A DNA stretch of 64,000 bases from Linum tenue (taxonomy: Eukaryota; Streptophyta; Magnoliopsida; Malpighiales; Linaceae), in assembly GCA_946122785.1 (NCBI GenBank), contig CAMGYJ010000008.1, forward strand, positions 58,820,877 through 58,884,876, written 5' to 3'. The translations under genes and the position numbers were made by a program. The notes under the pieces are model-generated. The model ran no database searches and was not told the DNA's origin. It saw nothing but the letters and a program-made list of their open reading frames with translations. Positions 10,022 through 20,918 of this stretch are shown here, one piece after another; position 1 is the stretch's first letter; every line of letters starts with the position of its first letter.

Positions 10022-10260
10022 ATTGTAAAGAGCCCGGAAATTTCGCGCCTTAAAGATGTCTTTTATGAATTATTGTAAAGCGCCCGGAAATTTCGCGCCT
10101 TAAAGATGTCTTGTACGAATTATTGTAAAGCGCCCAACCTCTTATGAGTTGTCTTTATGAGTCATCGTAAAGCGCCCAGTATTTTGCGCCCCTTTGAGCA
10201 ATCGGAGAAATGTGAGTAATTGCAAGCGCGTCCTTATACTACAACGCGCCCGATCCTTTG
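10022..10260. repeat. Tandem repeat of about 60 bp inside the gypsy element
   Basis: Two near-identical 60-bp units (10022-10081 and 10082-10141) begin after GTAAAG with CGCCCGGAAATTTCGCGCC and TTAAAGATGTCTT. Decayed further copies carrying GTAAAGCGCCC continue to about 10260. Tandem arrays between pol and the 3' end are common in Tat elements. Confidence 0.7.
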
Positions 10261-10481
10261 CGCCCACGAGTAAAGCGCTTTAACCGTTGTTGCGCCCGGA
10301 TAAAGTCACCGCAAAGGCTGTACGCCCAAAAAGTGACAAGACCAAATAAAACAAAGTACCAAAATAACTCAAACACGAACCGAAAGTAGAAATAAGATAT
10401 CCCGACATAGTCTGAAGTGCCAAAATGAAAGCAAAGTTGACATGGGGTGAGCACTGTCGAAATAAAAGGGAAGTTCTCTCA

Positions 10482-13300
10482 TCAGCCTTGGGTGTCAACC
10501 TCCTCCTCGTTGCCTTCAGCGTCCCCTGCGCCTTCCTCACCGTCGTCAGTTGCGTCGCTCCCACTGAGGTCGACCCGCTCGTTGTTGTCCTCGTCGCCAT
10601 CCGCTCCCTGCGCCTGAGTCTCCGCTGCGCCGTGCGCGTTCTGCCCACCGCCCTCTCCGTCGCTCTGAGCACCCTGCGGCTGCACGCCTTCTGTCTCAGA
10701 GGCTGGTTGTTCCATCACATTGATGACGTACTCCATCATTTCGGTGACGTCGAATGCCCAGTCTGGGTGGTCGGTGAGGAGCTTCTGCCGAGAAATCTCA
10801 ACCGTGCTGATAACGGTGTCTGCCTGCAGGTTCTTCCCGACGACGGAGTTCTTGTAATCCGCCAAGGCGTGCCTCCACTCCTTCTTCGACGCTCGAGCCT
10901 TTCTGACGTCGCGGTGGTAGCGCTTGCTCGACTTTTTCAGCTTCTTCCCTGCCTCCTCCAATTCCTGCACAAACTCGCGGAGGGAGTTTCGCTCGTCAAT
11001 TAGGGTGTCCCGCTCCCTAACCAAGGCGTCGTTCCTCTCACGCAGCGCCTTTTCCGCCTCGGCATGCTTCGCCTCTTCTTCGCTGCGCACTTTAGCACGC
11101 TCCGCCCCAGCTTCTCCTCCAGCTGTGCGGCATAATCAGAGGCCTGCCTGCGCGCCTCATCACATGCAGTGGTCAGCTCCCTCCGCTGTTTGTCCGCGGC
11201 ATCGAGGTCTGTCTGAAGGCGTGCAACACTAACAGCGGCCTCTGCGCCTTGGCGCTTGATCTTCGCCACCTCACGAGTGGTTGCCTAGCACAAAAGCATC
11301 ATCTGGGGCGCACGACAAAAGAAACGCATCAAAGCCAGCAGGAAGATTTCGTTAAGTAAATAAAAAGGAAACACAACAAAAGCATCATCCAGGACGCATA
11401 GTGACAGTTGGGCGATGTTTGTAGTTGAAAGGAAGTGCAACGAGGTGGAGATTGGTACTTACTTGCGCAGTGAGGTTCGTCATATAGAGCCACGGCCTGT
11501 CAGACACCAACCCCTCTGGGTGCTCAACTACGTCGTACTGGGCGCGTGCCCACAGAATGGAGGCGCCAATCTCCTTCGTCGCTTTCACGGGCACACCAAT
11601 GGCAACCTTGATCAACGGGCGCTTTGGAGGTTGGAGGAATCTCCTGGCCAGTATGCGCCCCGATGGTGGGCGCCACAAATCTGGGCGGCAGACCACACTC
11701 CTCGGGCCTAGCCTTCTTGGCCGAGCGAGCCGGGACGTCCCCGGCAATCTTCCTCGCGACGTACACCGGTGATGGCGGAGTTTCCACCTCCCTAGTCTCG
11801 TTGGGAGTTGTCTTGGAAGCAGGAGTCAGGGGGGAGTTAGGGCGCTCAAGGGAAGTTGGGCCGGAGGCGGGGCTCACAATGCCTGCACCGGAGCCCTGAT
11901 GCAGCGAGGCCTCGGGCGTCCCCTCGGAGGCGCCCGAGGCGGAAGCGGCCGGGCCGGCTTTGGAATTGATTCTTATCCTTCGCCTCTGAGGCTCGGAAGC
12001 AGTTGGCCTCGCAGTGTCGGACGCCGGGGAGGTATTTGGGGCGCCTCGGCTCGCAGTGTCGGACGCCGGGGAGGTATTTGGGGCGCCTCGGCCAAGGCCC
12101 AGCCTTGACCGAATGATCGATGTCACCGAGGTGAAGTCAGTACCTACCAGGGAAAACGAAAGAGGTAGGGGTCAGCAAATCACATAAAGGCGCATACCAC
12201 ACAAGAGGACGCATATGCAGGACAAATTACACAGAGGCTTGGGTTTGGTACCATCTTGGTAAAAATCGGCTAAAAGACCCACGTAGGCGTCGTCGTCGTT
12301 AAGATCGAAAGGCTCCTCAGAGAGGCGCCACGCGTCGGCCAGCTCAGACTTATTTAACGGGGCAGGCTTATTGAAATAGAAAGCGGTCCCCAATGACCAC
12401 TCCATCATGGCCAGGCGCCCGCTAGCGAAGAAGGGCGTTTCTTGGGGGCGCACGAAGAAATACGAGTCGAACCACGTGCGCCCCATTTTCTGGCAGCCCC
12501 GGATGAAGCTGTACCCTAACTTCTTTTGCTTATGAAGAATGAGGCAGTTGTTGCTCCTCGACATGGAAAAGAAGTGGTTGAAGAGTTTGAAGGTAGGCGT
12601 GATGCCCAACTGCTAGCACTTATGCCTGAAAAGGATGGAGTAGAGAATGACTGCGGGAGACAAGCGCCCAATGGGGCATTGGCACACATCAAGCACGCCC
12701 ACTAAAACGGGATCAAGGGGGAAACGCAGACCAAATCGGAGGAACTCCTGATATATCCCCGTCCAACCGCTGTCGCCACACACGCCAATCCTGGCTTCAC
12801 GAGGCGCGTGCGCGTATTGCCAAGGCGCAGGCATCTGCGCAACAACAAGCAATTTCCGCAGGCCCACACGCACCAACTTCGAGGGGTGCTTTGGGCCCGC
12901 CGACTCCATGGGGAGGCTGGCCACGTTATCAGGCGCTTGCCCCGAGGCCCATGTCGACTCCCACGAGCGAAACGCATAGCTGGGCGATGCGTCAGGGCCT
13001 AGGGCAAGGGGCAGAGATCAGTCAGGAAAGAAAGCGAAGGCCGAGTAGAAAAAAAGATGCGCATCGTAGGAGGGAAAAAGGGCATGATACGGGCGCAACG
13101 ACAAAAGGGCACACGTGGGAAGGAAGAGAAACAGCTTAGTCCTAACTCGACGCGCACAAGAAATGATGGTTTTACACGTAATGCGCTTCAAAATTCCGGA
13201 AGGGAGTAGGAGTCGTACCTTGTGGCGCAGCGCCGGAGGAAGTAGCAGCATTAGCAGAAGGCGCCGAGCGCCCAGGGCCGGATCGCTGAGAGGTTGACAT
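10482..13300 (-). pseudogene. Spliced antisense gene of the gypsy element
   Basis: Four minus-strand exons with consensus splice sites: 13300-13219 (ATG start; donor CAAG|GTACGA), 12998-12252 (acceptor CCCTAG; donor GATG|GTACC), 12143-11463 (acceptor TGGTAG; donor GCAA|GTAAGTACC), 11284-10482 (acceptor GTGCTAG; TGA stop). Codon phases match across all three junctions, which supports the model. Exon 2 resembles the 'putative gypsy-type transposon' domain (Pfam Transposase_28 type), with FHHFFSM-like and SYFFVRPQ segments. Exon 3 is Pro/Ser/Thr-rich with a short tandem duplication (about 12002-12092). Exon 4 is a long Glu/Lys/Arg coiled coil with an acidic tail. It has one in-frame TAG (12610-12612) and apparent frameshifts near 11600 and 11100. 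Its function is unknown; similar antisense ORFs are known in Tat-lineage elements. Confidence 0.65.
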
Positions 13301-13795
13301 CCGAAGCGTGTGCGCGGAGAGGCAGAGGAAGCAAGGGCAGGAGAGGCAGAGAACTCGTCGGACTCTAGTGAGAGAAAGAAGAGAGAGGTCAGAGCGTTGT
13401 GTGGGGGGTGAGAGTGACGGGAAGGGAAGGAGAGGAGAATATATAGGGGAGGAGGAAGCGGAGAGAGAGGGTGTTAGCCCATTTTGAATTTCGAGTTTCG
13501 AATTTCGAAATTCAAAACGGGCTAGGGGGAGATAGGGGGAACCCAAGAGTCTCAAAAGAGGGGGGGAATCCCAAAAGACCTCATGATGGCATTTAAGAGA
13601 GGGCAGCTGAAGAGACGGCGTTAGGGGGGATGAATAATGAATTGTGAGAGTTGAAGGTTGGGGGCAAGACGTGAAAGCGAAGGAACGAGGCGCCTCAAAG
13701 TCAGGGCATGGGGATGCAGGTAGGCACCCCGTAGGGGACCATCGGGGCATGAGGATCCAGTTAGACGCTTAGGAAAAGACTCTAGGCGCCTAACT

Positions 13796-13802
13796 GGGGG
13801 GG
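13796..13802 (+). promoter_or_regulatory. Polypurine tract of the gypsy element
   Basis: A run of seven G ends four bases before the 3' LTR at 13807, the expected site for plus-strand DNA priming. Confidence 0.6.
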
Positions 13803-13806
13803 CAAT

Positions 13807-14379
13807 TGTTGGGGGTGCATACATGGCCCAATGAGGTTGGGCTCACATGGCCCAGGAGGGGAGAATGGCAAGCCTGGATGCAAAGCCCAATATGGCGGGC
13901 CCAAGAGCATGAGGAAAGCGAGCCCACGTAACGAGTTGGGGCTTTCCAGACAGGTGGGGCCGGAGGTCGGACATGGGGCGCATGCGACAAGGGAGTCGCG
14001 GCAGAGACAAAGGTACGGAGTCAGAACCGGCTGACGTCATGCGCCTCACCCTTCTGAACAGGGAGTCAGATGGTCGAGGCGCATACGACCTGATGGTACA
14101 GTGCATTAAATGCGGGCGTGACGACGGGCGGAGGAAAAGGATGTTGGTCGGCCAAGCTCCAAGTATAAATAGGGGAGTTGGTGAACCTCATTTACTCAGG
14201 TTAGAACTTCTCTCTAGAATTACTATTCACTTCTCTCACTAGAAATAGGATCCTGACTTGGGCGTCGGAGTGCTTACGAGCCCTGTGACGGGCTCGAGGG
14301 GTTCCTTTGTGTGTAGGGGCCTGAGCGCAGGAAGGTTGGAGCGCAAGGAAGCAAGGCGCACAGTTTACGGGCTCTAACA
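13807..14379 (+). repeat. 3' LTR of the gypsy element
   Basis: 573 bp, collinear with 6869-7441, followed by the AATAG duplication at 14380-14384. Confidence 0.92.
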
Positions 14380-14501
14380 AATAGCTCAAATAGTTTTCAA
14401 ATTTCAATAATCAAACGTAGTTCATTGCAAATGCAAAGCACATAAATAATAAAGTGAAGCTGATCTCAAGAAACTAGAAACTGTTTTAGCTGCCGAAACA
14501 C

Positions 14502-14969
14502 CAAGGTTGTCAACCCGCGGGTTGATCCGCGGGTCGACCCACTTTGACCCTGACCCGGTGAGAAAAATGGGCCGCACGCATCCGCCGGGCCGACCGCTAC
14601 AAGGTACCGGGTTGGAGGTCAAATTGTATCATTTTTTTCTTTGGTTTGCGAAATGCGCCTATTTTCCGATTTTTCTTTTCGCCTAGCTCAATTTTTGGAA
14701 TGATAAGTTGAACATTTGAATATTTATGTTATATAAGTGTGTGTGAATTTTCACTATATGTTGGATCTATATACGATATGTTATTTTGGTGTAATATTAT
14801 ATGTTATAACTCTTATGTTAGATGAGATTTGATATAATTTATGAGGATAAGTACACTATAATGACTTTTTCCATATTTCCGGGCCAAACCGGGCTAAAAT
14901 GATTGACCCATTAACTCTTGACCCACTAGCTCGATCGGGTCCGGGTCAACCCGCGGGTTGACAACCTTG
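14502..14969. mobile_element. hAT-type MITE with 24-bp inverted repeats
   Basis: Both ends read CAAGGTTGTCAACCCGCGGG followed by TTGA in inverted orientation, a perfect match over 24 bp. Flanks CGAAACAC (14494-14501) and CGAAACCC (14970-14977) agree at 7 of 8 bases, an 8-bp hAT target duplication. No coding capacity. Confidence 0.8.
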
Positions 14970-14994
14970 CGAAACCCTGATAATTTGGGGGTCA

Positions 14995-15208
14995 ATGAGA
15001 GAAGCAGAACAATATTCTCGAGACAGAGGGAGAGTTTTTTGTTTTGTAGGTCGGATAACAAAGGATCTGAAGGTTCGAAGCTCGACGGCGGGGAAGCAGA
15101 GTCAGGTTAAAGTGGGTTCAAAGGTTGTGTCAGTTCGGAGAGATGGGATTGGTGGTCAAGTTTTCTTCAGGTTACAAGTTGAAGGCAATGGAAGAAGATG
15201 GAGCGTTC
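14995..15208 (+). pseudogene. LINE ORF1, 5' piece
   Basis: Open from an ATG at 14995 to the copia 1 insertion point. The sequence is basic and beta-rich (VVSVRRDG, VFFRLQVEG, RRWSV) and continues in frame at 23379 after one CGTTC duplication is removed. It matches no catalytic domain; the assignment to LINE ORF1 comes from continuity with downstream LINE segments. Confidence 0.5.
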
Positions 15209-16213
15209 TGTAGAAGACGTCAGACGCGAGACGATTTCAATTTTACCCCTTCGATTTGTTGATCAGTCGTGCACCTGCACAACCCTAATTTGTATCTTTT
15301 GACAAGAATACAGTAAGCAAGCACGATGAAGAAGAAAGAAATGATCTATGGAACAAGGAATTTGATTCCCTTCTCGAGTTTGTGGAACGGCAATCCACTT
15401 GAGCATTTTGGTTTGCACGGCGTAGGCTTTTCCTTTTGTTAAGTTGAAAAGCCCGGCCCACTTTACCTCATTTCTACGTCGCGTTTCACTTACCCTTCAC
15501 CCTCCCTTAGTCCCTTTCGTTTGTGCTTTTCGGATCAAGAATGCTCTGCAAAACAAACCTTGCCCAGAACGAAGAACACCCCAAGAACCAGAATCAAACT
15601 TAAAAACAAAACAAGCAAATGAAAGAACACAGACACCGAACTTTTTACGTGTTATCCGGTGTTAGGTATTAATGAACCCAACCCCGACTAATCCACGGTC
15701 AGAGGATCGCTCTTTTGCGATTTCTGACGTTTCCCTAAGGTATTTATCTTGAAGCTAACTTACAGTACACACCACTCTTCCTTTCGATCTGCTCACCGCA
15801 AGATCGACAGGACGTTCCTGAACCTATCAGCAATCCAGCCAATAGAACCCCCTGATACACTCTTGTACCAGTACCTAGAAACCCCTATTGTTCTTGTGCC
15901 GACTATTCACTCAAACCTCTTTCGCTCGCACAATTAGCAGCTGTTCGATTTGATCACAATGAAAAGTCTGTCCCTCACTCTAGTTTCCAGCTCTATATAT
16001 ACTCGACTTTTCTTCATAGCCGTTGGAACAAAACCATTTCCTTTCCTTGCTTGCTTTCTGACTTTCCATATGTACACTGACGACCGTTTGAGAGAGATTT
16101 CCCGGATCTTCTTCCAGCTATTGTTTATCGTCAATTTCCTTGAAGCAAGGGCTGATTTCCAGTTGGCAATCTTGTGGATTTTGCTGGGTTCAATTGCGAT
16201 GCTGCTCCCAAAA
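15209..16213 (-). repeat. 3' LTR of copia 1
   Basis: 1,005 bp. On the plus strand it begins TGTAGAAGACG directly after CGTTC and ends CTCCCAAAA, where the terminal dinucleotide has mutated (the other LTR ends CCCAACA). It matches 22414-23373 closely apart from small indels such as the 8-bp difference near 15506. Confidence 0.8.
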
Positions 16214-16226
16214 TTCTCCCCCTTAG
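16214..16226 (-). promoter_or_regulatory. Polypurine tract of copia 1
   Basis: Read on the minus strand, AAGGGGGAGAAT directly precedes the 3' LTR. The equivalent tract in copia 3 is at 61684-61695. Confidence 0.6.
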
Positions 16227-16464
16227 CTTAGCAATGACCACCTTCTGCAAAATCAAACACAAGTATACTGGACGGAAACATGAACAGACAAATACACATC
16301 ATCCAAATCAGAAACACTCAGAGTTAAGTTCAAACAATGATCAACCGATCACCACACATTCTTAAACCAAACTCGAAAATGTTTGAAGTTCAGACCAAGC
16401 AAAAATTATTCCCAAAGAAACTCAAAAAGAAAGCGTGCCCTCTCCGTCACTCAAACGCTGAAGC

Positions 16465-17663
16465 TTAGAAATCATATTCAGGATCGGACTCATAGTCCGA
16501 AATATCTCCTTCCAAAAAATTATCCCCCATAGCTTCTTCAGTTTCCTCCTCTGGTTCCTCAGGTTCTTCTTCAAGCTCGCGAGGTTGACTCTCCGCAATC
16601 CTTTCCCTGATCTTGATGCTTTTCCCTGCTGTATTTGGACGAGGGTTGATCTGAGTGGAAACTTCTGGGTGGATGCTTTTTCCCTGGGACTTTAAACTCT
16701 CCCCCTTAATCCAAGCTTCCAGCTTTATTTTTCCCTTGTCTTTTGATATAGCCATCGTTCTGTTCTGTAATGTCAGGTCATTGCGATTTGATTTTCGAGC
16801 AGCAGATGCTACTCCCCCTTGGTCATTGCGAGGTTTGCGAACACCAACTGAAGCATCTATCCTTCGCACGACATGCTGAGTCTGTAGAGTGTCCAGTACA
16901 TTGACAAGGTGGACCTTTTCATCTAGATCAGCACCAAGACAGCGAATGTACCTAGTAATCTGGGGACCATAAGGGAGATACCCAGCGTTGTTTGTATCAC
17001 TATAAGTGATCATGTGGTGGAACATGAGATGAGGCAGGCTAAGCTTGCGATTAGACACTGCATTGGACACTATCCATAGATCGAGAGGAGTAACTATGGA
17101 CTGGTTGATGGTGCGAGGAAGGAAGAGACGGGTAATATAAAAGTGTAGCACTTTTAACTCGTCAGGAAGATGAATGAGTAGAGTGGAGTTGAATCATTGA
17201 TTTGATCCGAGGTGAGGCGAGCAATAGCATCTCTCGGATTGAACAAGTAGAGATAGAAGTCGTTCTCACTCATAAGCCCTCTTCCTTCTGTGGATAGATT
17301 TAGGGCCTGAGACAGCAGCTCCATGGTGACGGTAGGGCTGAACCCATACACGGTCGAGGAAAAGAAGGCTGGACGAGGATTGTTGTCCCGACGAAGACTC
17401 GCAGAGAACATGCGAACTGCCTCGGGACAGTAAGAAAATCGTTGCTCCTCCATCACAGTGTTCCAGCCAAGAGCCTGAATGAGTTCTTCGACCCGCAGCT
17501 GATATCGATTGAAAGTGGCAGGCTCTAGGGTGTAAGACAGAATCAGACGCCGATGGCGAAAGTAACGAAGATAGCGAGGGTAATCCTCGGGGTTTTCACA
17601 CACCTTGTTGGTGAAAATAGAGGCGCGGGCAATGATGAGAGAGACCTGGGGGTTGAACGCCAT
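16465..17663 (-). pseudogene. Extra post-pol ORF of copia 1
   Basis: Two overlapping-register minus-strand frames, 17663-17154 and 17151-16465, form one protein of about 395 residues if a register change near 17160-17200 is allowed. The N-half starts MAFNPQVSL and contains YPRYLRYFRHRR. The C-half has LKVLHFYITRLFLPR and LSLPHLMFHHMI, resembling the plant 'putative transposon protein' domain (Pfam Transposase_32 type), and ends in a highly acidic Glu/Asp tail. A diverged homologue lies at 62166-63170 in copia 3 in the same position after RNase H, so the ORF belongs to the family. The role is unknown; position is that of the env-like ORF of SIRE elements, but I see no transmembrane segment. 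Confidence 0.55.
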
Positions 17664-18073
17664 CTTTGATGAAGTTTGATCGAGATTTTTGGGAGAATAT
17701 TGAATGGTGAGGAAGAATGGATCCGAGACGAGGGTTTAAATAGAAAAGGGTATAGACCAGAAGGGATGAACCGGAATTATGAGAATCAAATCAACTAGAA
17801 GGAGGAAAATGGGAAGAATATGTTTGACGGCAGAGAAGTTACCATAAGATCATTCAGACTTAACATAACCATCCGGATTTCCTCACAAAGTTCGGGATGT
17901 GATAAAGAATCAAATCACAGAGACGTCAAACTATAAAAGGAAAAGTTCTGAGAAAACTTACCCGAGTTTACTTAAGGTATGTCAGAGAGGAAGAGACTTT
18001 CCTGATTTTGTTCGGACTTGAGAGAGGAGACCTTCCCTGTATCCAATGAGCAACTCAAGGAAACAATTTTGAA

Positions 18074-19693
18074 CTAACAGACATCCTCAAGTCGAAATAA
18101 CCCTAGTTCTCTTCTAATGACGGCAAATTGCTCAGCTCCTAAAGGCTTGGTGAAAATATCCGCCCATTGAAACTGAGTGGGAATAAATTCTAGACGAATT
18201 TTATTTTCTTGAACTAACTCTCTAATGAAGTGAAACCTGATGTCTATGTGTTTAGTTCTAGAGTGTTGTATAGGATTCTTGCCAATGTTTATTGCACTCG
18301 TGTTGTCACACAAAATTGGCATAGGATCATCAAGCTTAACACCGAAATCCTGTAATTGATATTTTATCCAAAGAAGTTGGGTGCAGCAGGATCCGGCTGC
18401 CACATACTCCGCCTCTGCAGTTGACAAAGCTACAGAGTTTTGATTTTTGCTAAACCACGAGACTAACGAGGTTCATAGGAAGTGGCAGGCACCTGAAGTG
18501 CTTTTCCTATCAGTAAGACTACCTGCGAAATCCAAATCATTATATCCTACTGGTTCTAGATTTGATTGAGCAGAATACCAGAGTCCTAGAGAACCAGTTC
18601 CTGCTAAGTACCTGAAAATTCTCTTTACTGCCGAGAGATGACTTTCTCTAGGAGAACTCTGAAACCGAGCACATAGACACACACTAAACATGATGTTCGG
18701 TCTACTCGCAGTCAAGTACAAAAGAGACCCTATCATGCCTCTGTACAACTTATCACTCACAGGAACCCAGACTCGTCCTTATCTAACTTAATGTTGGAAG
18801 CCATGGGAGTAGAAGACGGTTTCAAATTTTCAAGACCAAAATGATTAAACATGTTTACCAAATACTTATTTTGATCAATAAAAATGCCTTTGGACGATTG
18901 ATTCACTTCAAATCCCAAGAAAGTAACTAAGTTCATCCATGAGACTCATCTCGAAAGATTCCTTCATGAGGACTTCGAACTCCTTACACAAATTTATATC
19001 GGTAGACCCAAAAATTATGTCGTCCACGTACACTTGTACTAACAGAATATTTGACTCCTTGGTTTTAATAAAAAGAGTTTTCTCAACCGAACCCCTGTGA
19101 AAGTCATTACTAATCAAGACATCGCTTAATTTATCATACCAAGCTCTAGGAGCTTGTTTTAGACCATAAAGAGCCTTTTTAAACTTGTAGACATGATTAG
19201 GAAAATTAAAATCTTCAAAACCCGGGGGTTGAGACACGTAAACATCCTCTCTTAAGTCACCATTTAAAAAGGCGCTTTTCACATCCATTTGAAAAAGTTT
19301 AAAACAATTTGAACTGGCAAACGCACACAGCAATCTAATGGCTTCTAATCTAGCTGCCAGGGCAAAGGATTCTTCAAAATATATGCCTTCCTCTTGGCAG
19401 TAGCCTTGAGCAACAAGCCTGGACTTATTTCTGATGATTTCCCCTATATCATTAGATTTGTTTTTATAAATCCACTTAGTTCCAATGACATTGACATCAG
19501 CAGGTTTAGGAACAAGTTCCCAGACTTTTGCTCTATCAAATTGATTCATTTCCTCATGCATGGATGCTAACCAAAACTCATCTAACATGGCTTCCTCTAC
19601 AGATTTTGGTTCAATCAATGAGACAAATGCAGTATGATTAGAATAAGTTTTTGATCGGGTGGTCATACCTTCGTGTAGCTTACCTATTACCAA
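18074..19693 (-). pseudogene. Reverse transcriptase and RNase H of copia 1
   Basis: The minus-strand frame 19693-18908 covers the copia RT, from EMNQFDRAKVWELVPKP through WIYKNKSNDIGEI, FQMDVKSAFLNGDL, KALYGLKQAPRAWYDKL and the catalytic YVDDIIFGS. After a break, 18760-18473 and 18427-18074 give RNase H, including LSTAEAEYVAAGSCC, ILCDNTSAI and KHIDIRFHFIREL. Breaks near 18900, 18770 and 18450 disrupt it. RT and RNase H copy element RNA to DNA inside the particle. Confidence 0.8.
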
Positions 19694-19798
19694 TGATGGA
19701 GGGTGTCGCTTAGTGATGTGAGGAGGTGGATGGAGCTCTCCAGGTTCTAGTTCTGCCTCGATATTTTCTTCATTTTCTGCCTCCTTTTCTTGACTGGC

Positions 19799-20730
19799 TT
19801 AGGTAAGAATGCTGCTTCTTCCGAGTCCGAAATCGTCATCATCTGATTCTTCTGAAAACTCACACACAGATTCGTCAAAAATAACATTTATGGACTCCTC
19901 AACTTTGAGGGTCCTTTTGTTAAACACTCTATAAGCTCTACTCACACTTGAGTAGCCAAGGAAAACCGCCTCATCGGATTTGGCATCAAATTTCCCCAAA
20001 TTATCTTTTGTGTTAAGCACAAAGCACTTGCATCCGAAATGGCTTCCTGCCTTTCCAAATTTCATATGGAGTCTTCTTAATTCCAGACCTAACTAAGGCT
20101 CTATTAATGATATAGCAAGCAGTGTTGACTGCTTCAGTCCAAAAGTATTTGGGAAGACTGTAGTCGTTTAACATGGTTCTTGCTATTTCGATCAAAGTCC
20201 TATCCTTTCTTTCCAGTACTCTGTTCTATTGCGGAGTCTTAGGGGCAGAGAAATTATGATGGATACCCTGTTCTAAGCAGAAAGAGTCAAAGCTGTCTGA
20301 AATGAACTCACCAGCGTGATCACTTCTGATCCCAACTATCTTACCTTGCTTCTCGGTTTCTATTCGCTTGGATAGCATTCGAAAACTTTCAAATGCTTCA
20401 TCCTTGCTTGACAAGAAAAGAACCCAGGTGAACCGAGAATAATCATCTACTATAACGAAAGCTTAGCTCTTACCTCCATAACTCGTGATATTTGTTGGAC
20501 CGAACAGATCTATGTGAAGAAGCTCGAGAGGTTTAGTAGTTGAGATCACACCTTTACTTTTGAAACTAGACTTAGTGTGTTTACCTTTGGCGCACGCGTC
20601 ACAGAAAAATTCCTTCTTGCTATTGATTTTCGGAAGTCCTCTAACGAGATCTAGGTTAACTAGTTTGGACAAAACTCCTACATTAACATGACCTAGTCTT
20701 CGATGCCAATCAAATTGATCATTCTTGTTT
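19799..20730 (-). pseudogene. Integrase region of copia 1
   Basis: Minus-strand pieces 20672-20463 (GAG-pre-integrase with FFCDACAKGK and the start of the core HIDLFGP), 20414-20226 (core with SDHAGEF), 20195-20013 and 20065-19799 (RTMLNDYSLPKYFW, FGCKCFVLN and the C-terminal extension). Stops separate all four. Integrase inserts element cDNA into the chromosome. Confidence 0.75.
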
Positions 20731-20918
20731 AGAGAAATTAAACAAAGCTCCCTAGACAGAAGTTTATTGTTAAGATAAAAAAAAAATAGACCTTACCTTC
20801 TCTTTTACCAGTGAGCAAGATTTCTCTAGTCAATTTGTTTTCTATGTAGCACACATTAGTTTCAAAAATAACCCTGTTACCTAGACTGCACAACTGATTT
20901 ACTCGAACCATAACCAAC

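Larger units (their letters stand above)
6869..14379 (+). mobile_element. Young non-autonomous Ty3/gypsy element (Tat-like)
   Basis: A 7,511-bp element with two 573-bp LTRs (6869-7441, 13807-14379) beginning TGTTGG and ending TAACA. Perfect 5-bp target duplications AATAG flank it (6864-6868, 14380-14384). By direct comparison the LTRs differ at only 4 positions (99.3% identity), so insertion was recent. The interior holds gag, a retropepsin, a stub of reverse transcriptase and the last residues of the integrase polyprotein, then a spliced gene on the opposite strand before the 3' LTR. An antisense ORF between pol and the 3' LTR is a known trait of Tat-lineage elements. Most of RT, all RNase H and most of integrase are deleted, so it would need proteins from a full-length relative. 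Confidence 0.9.

Noticed and set aside
15237..15245. First guess for the left edge of copia 1
   Set aside because: The two LTRs diverge here, but no target duplication fits. Moving the edge to 15209 gives TG at the end, a perfect CGTTC duplication and LINE frame continuity.
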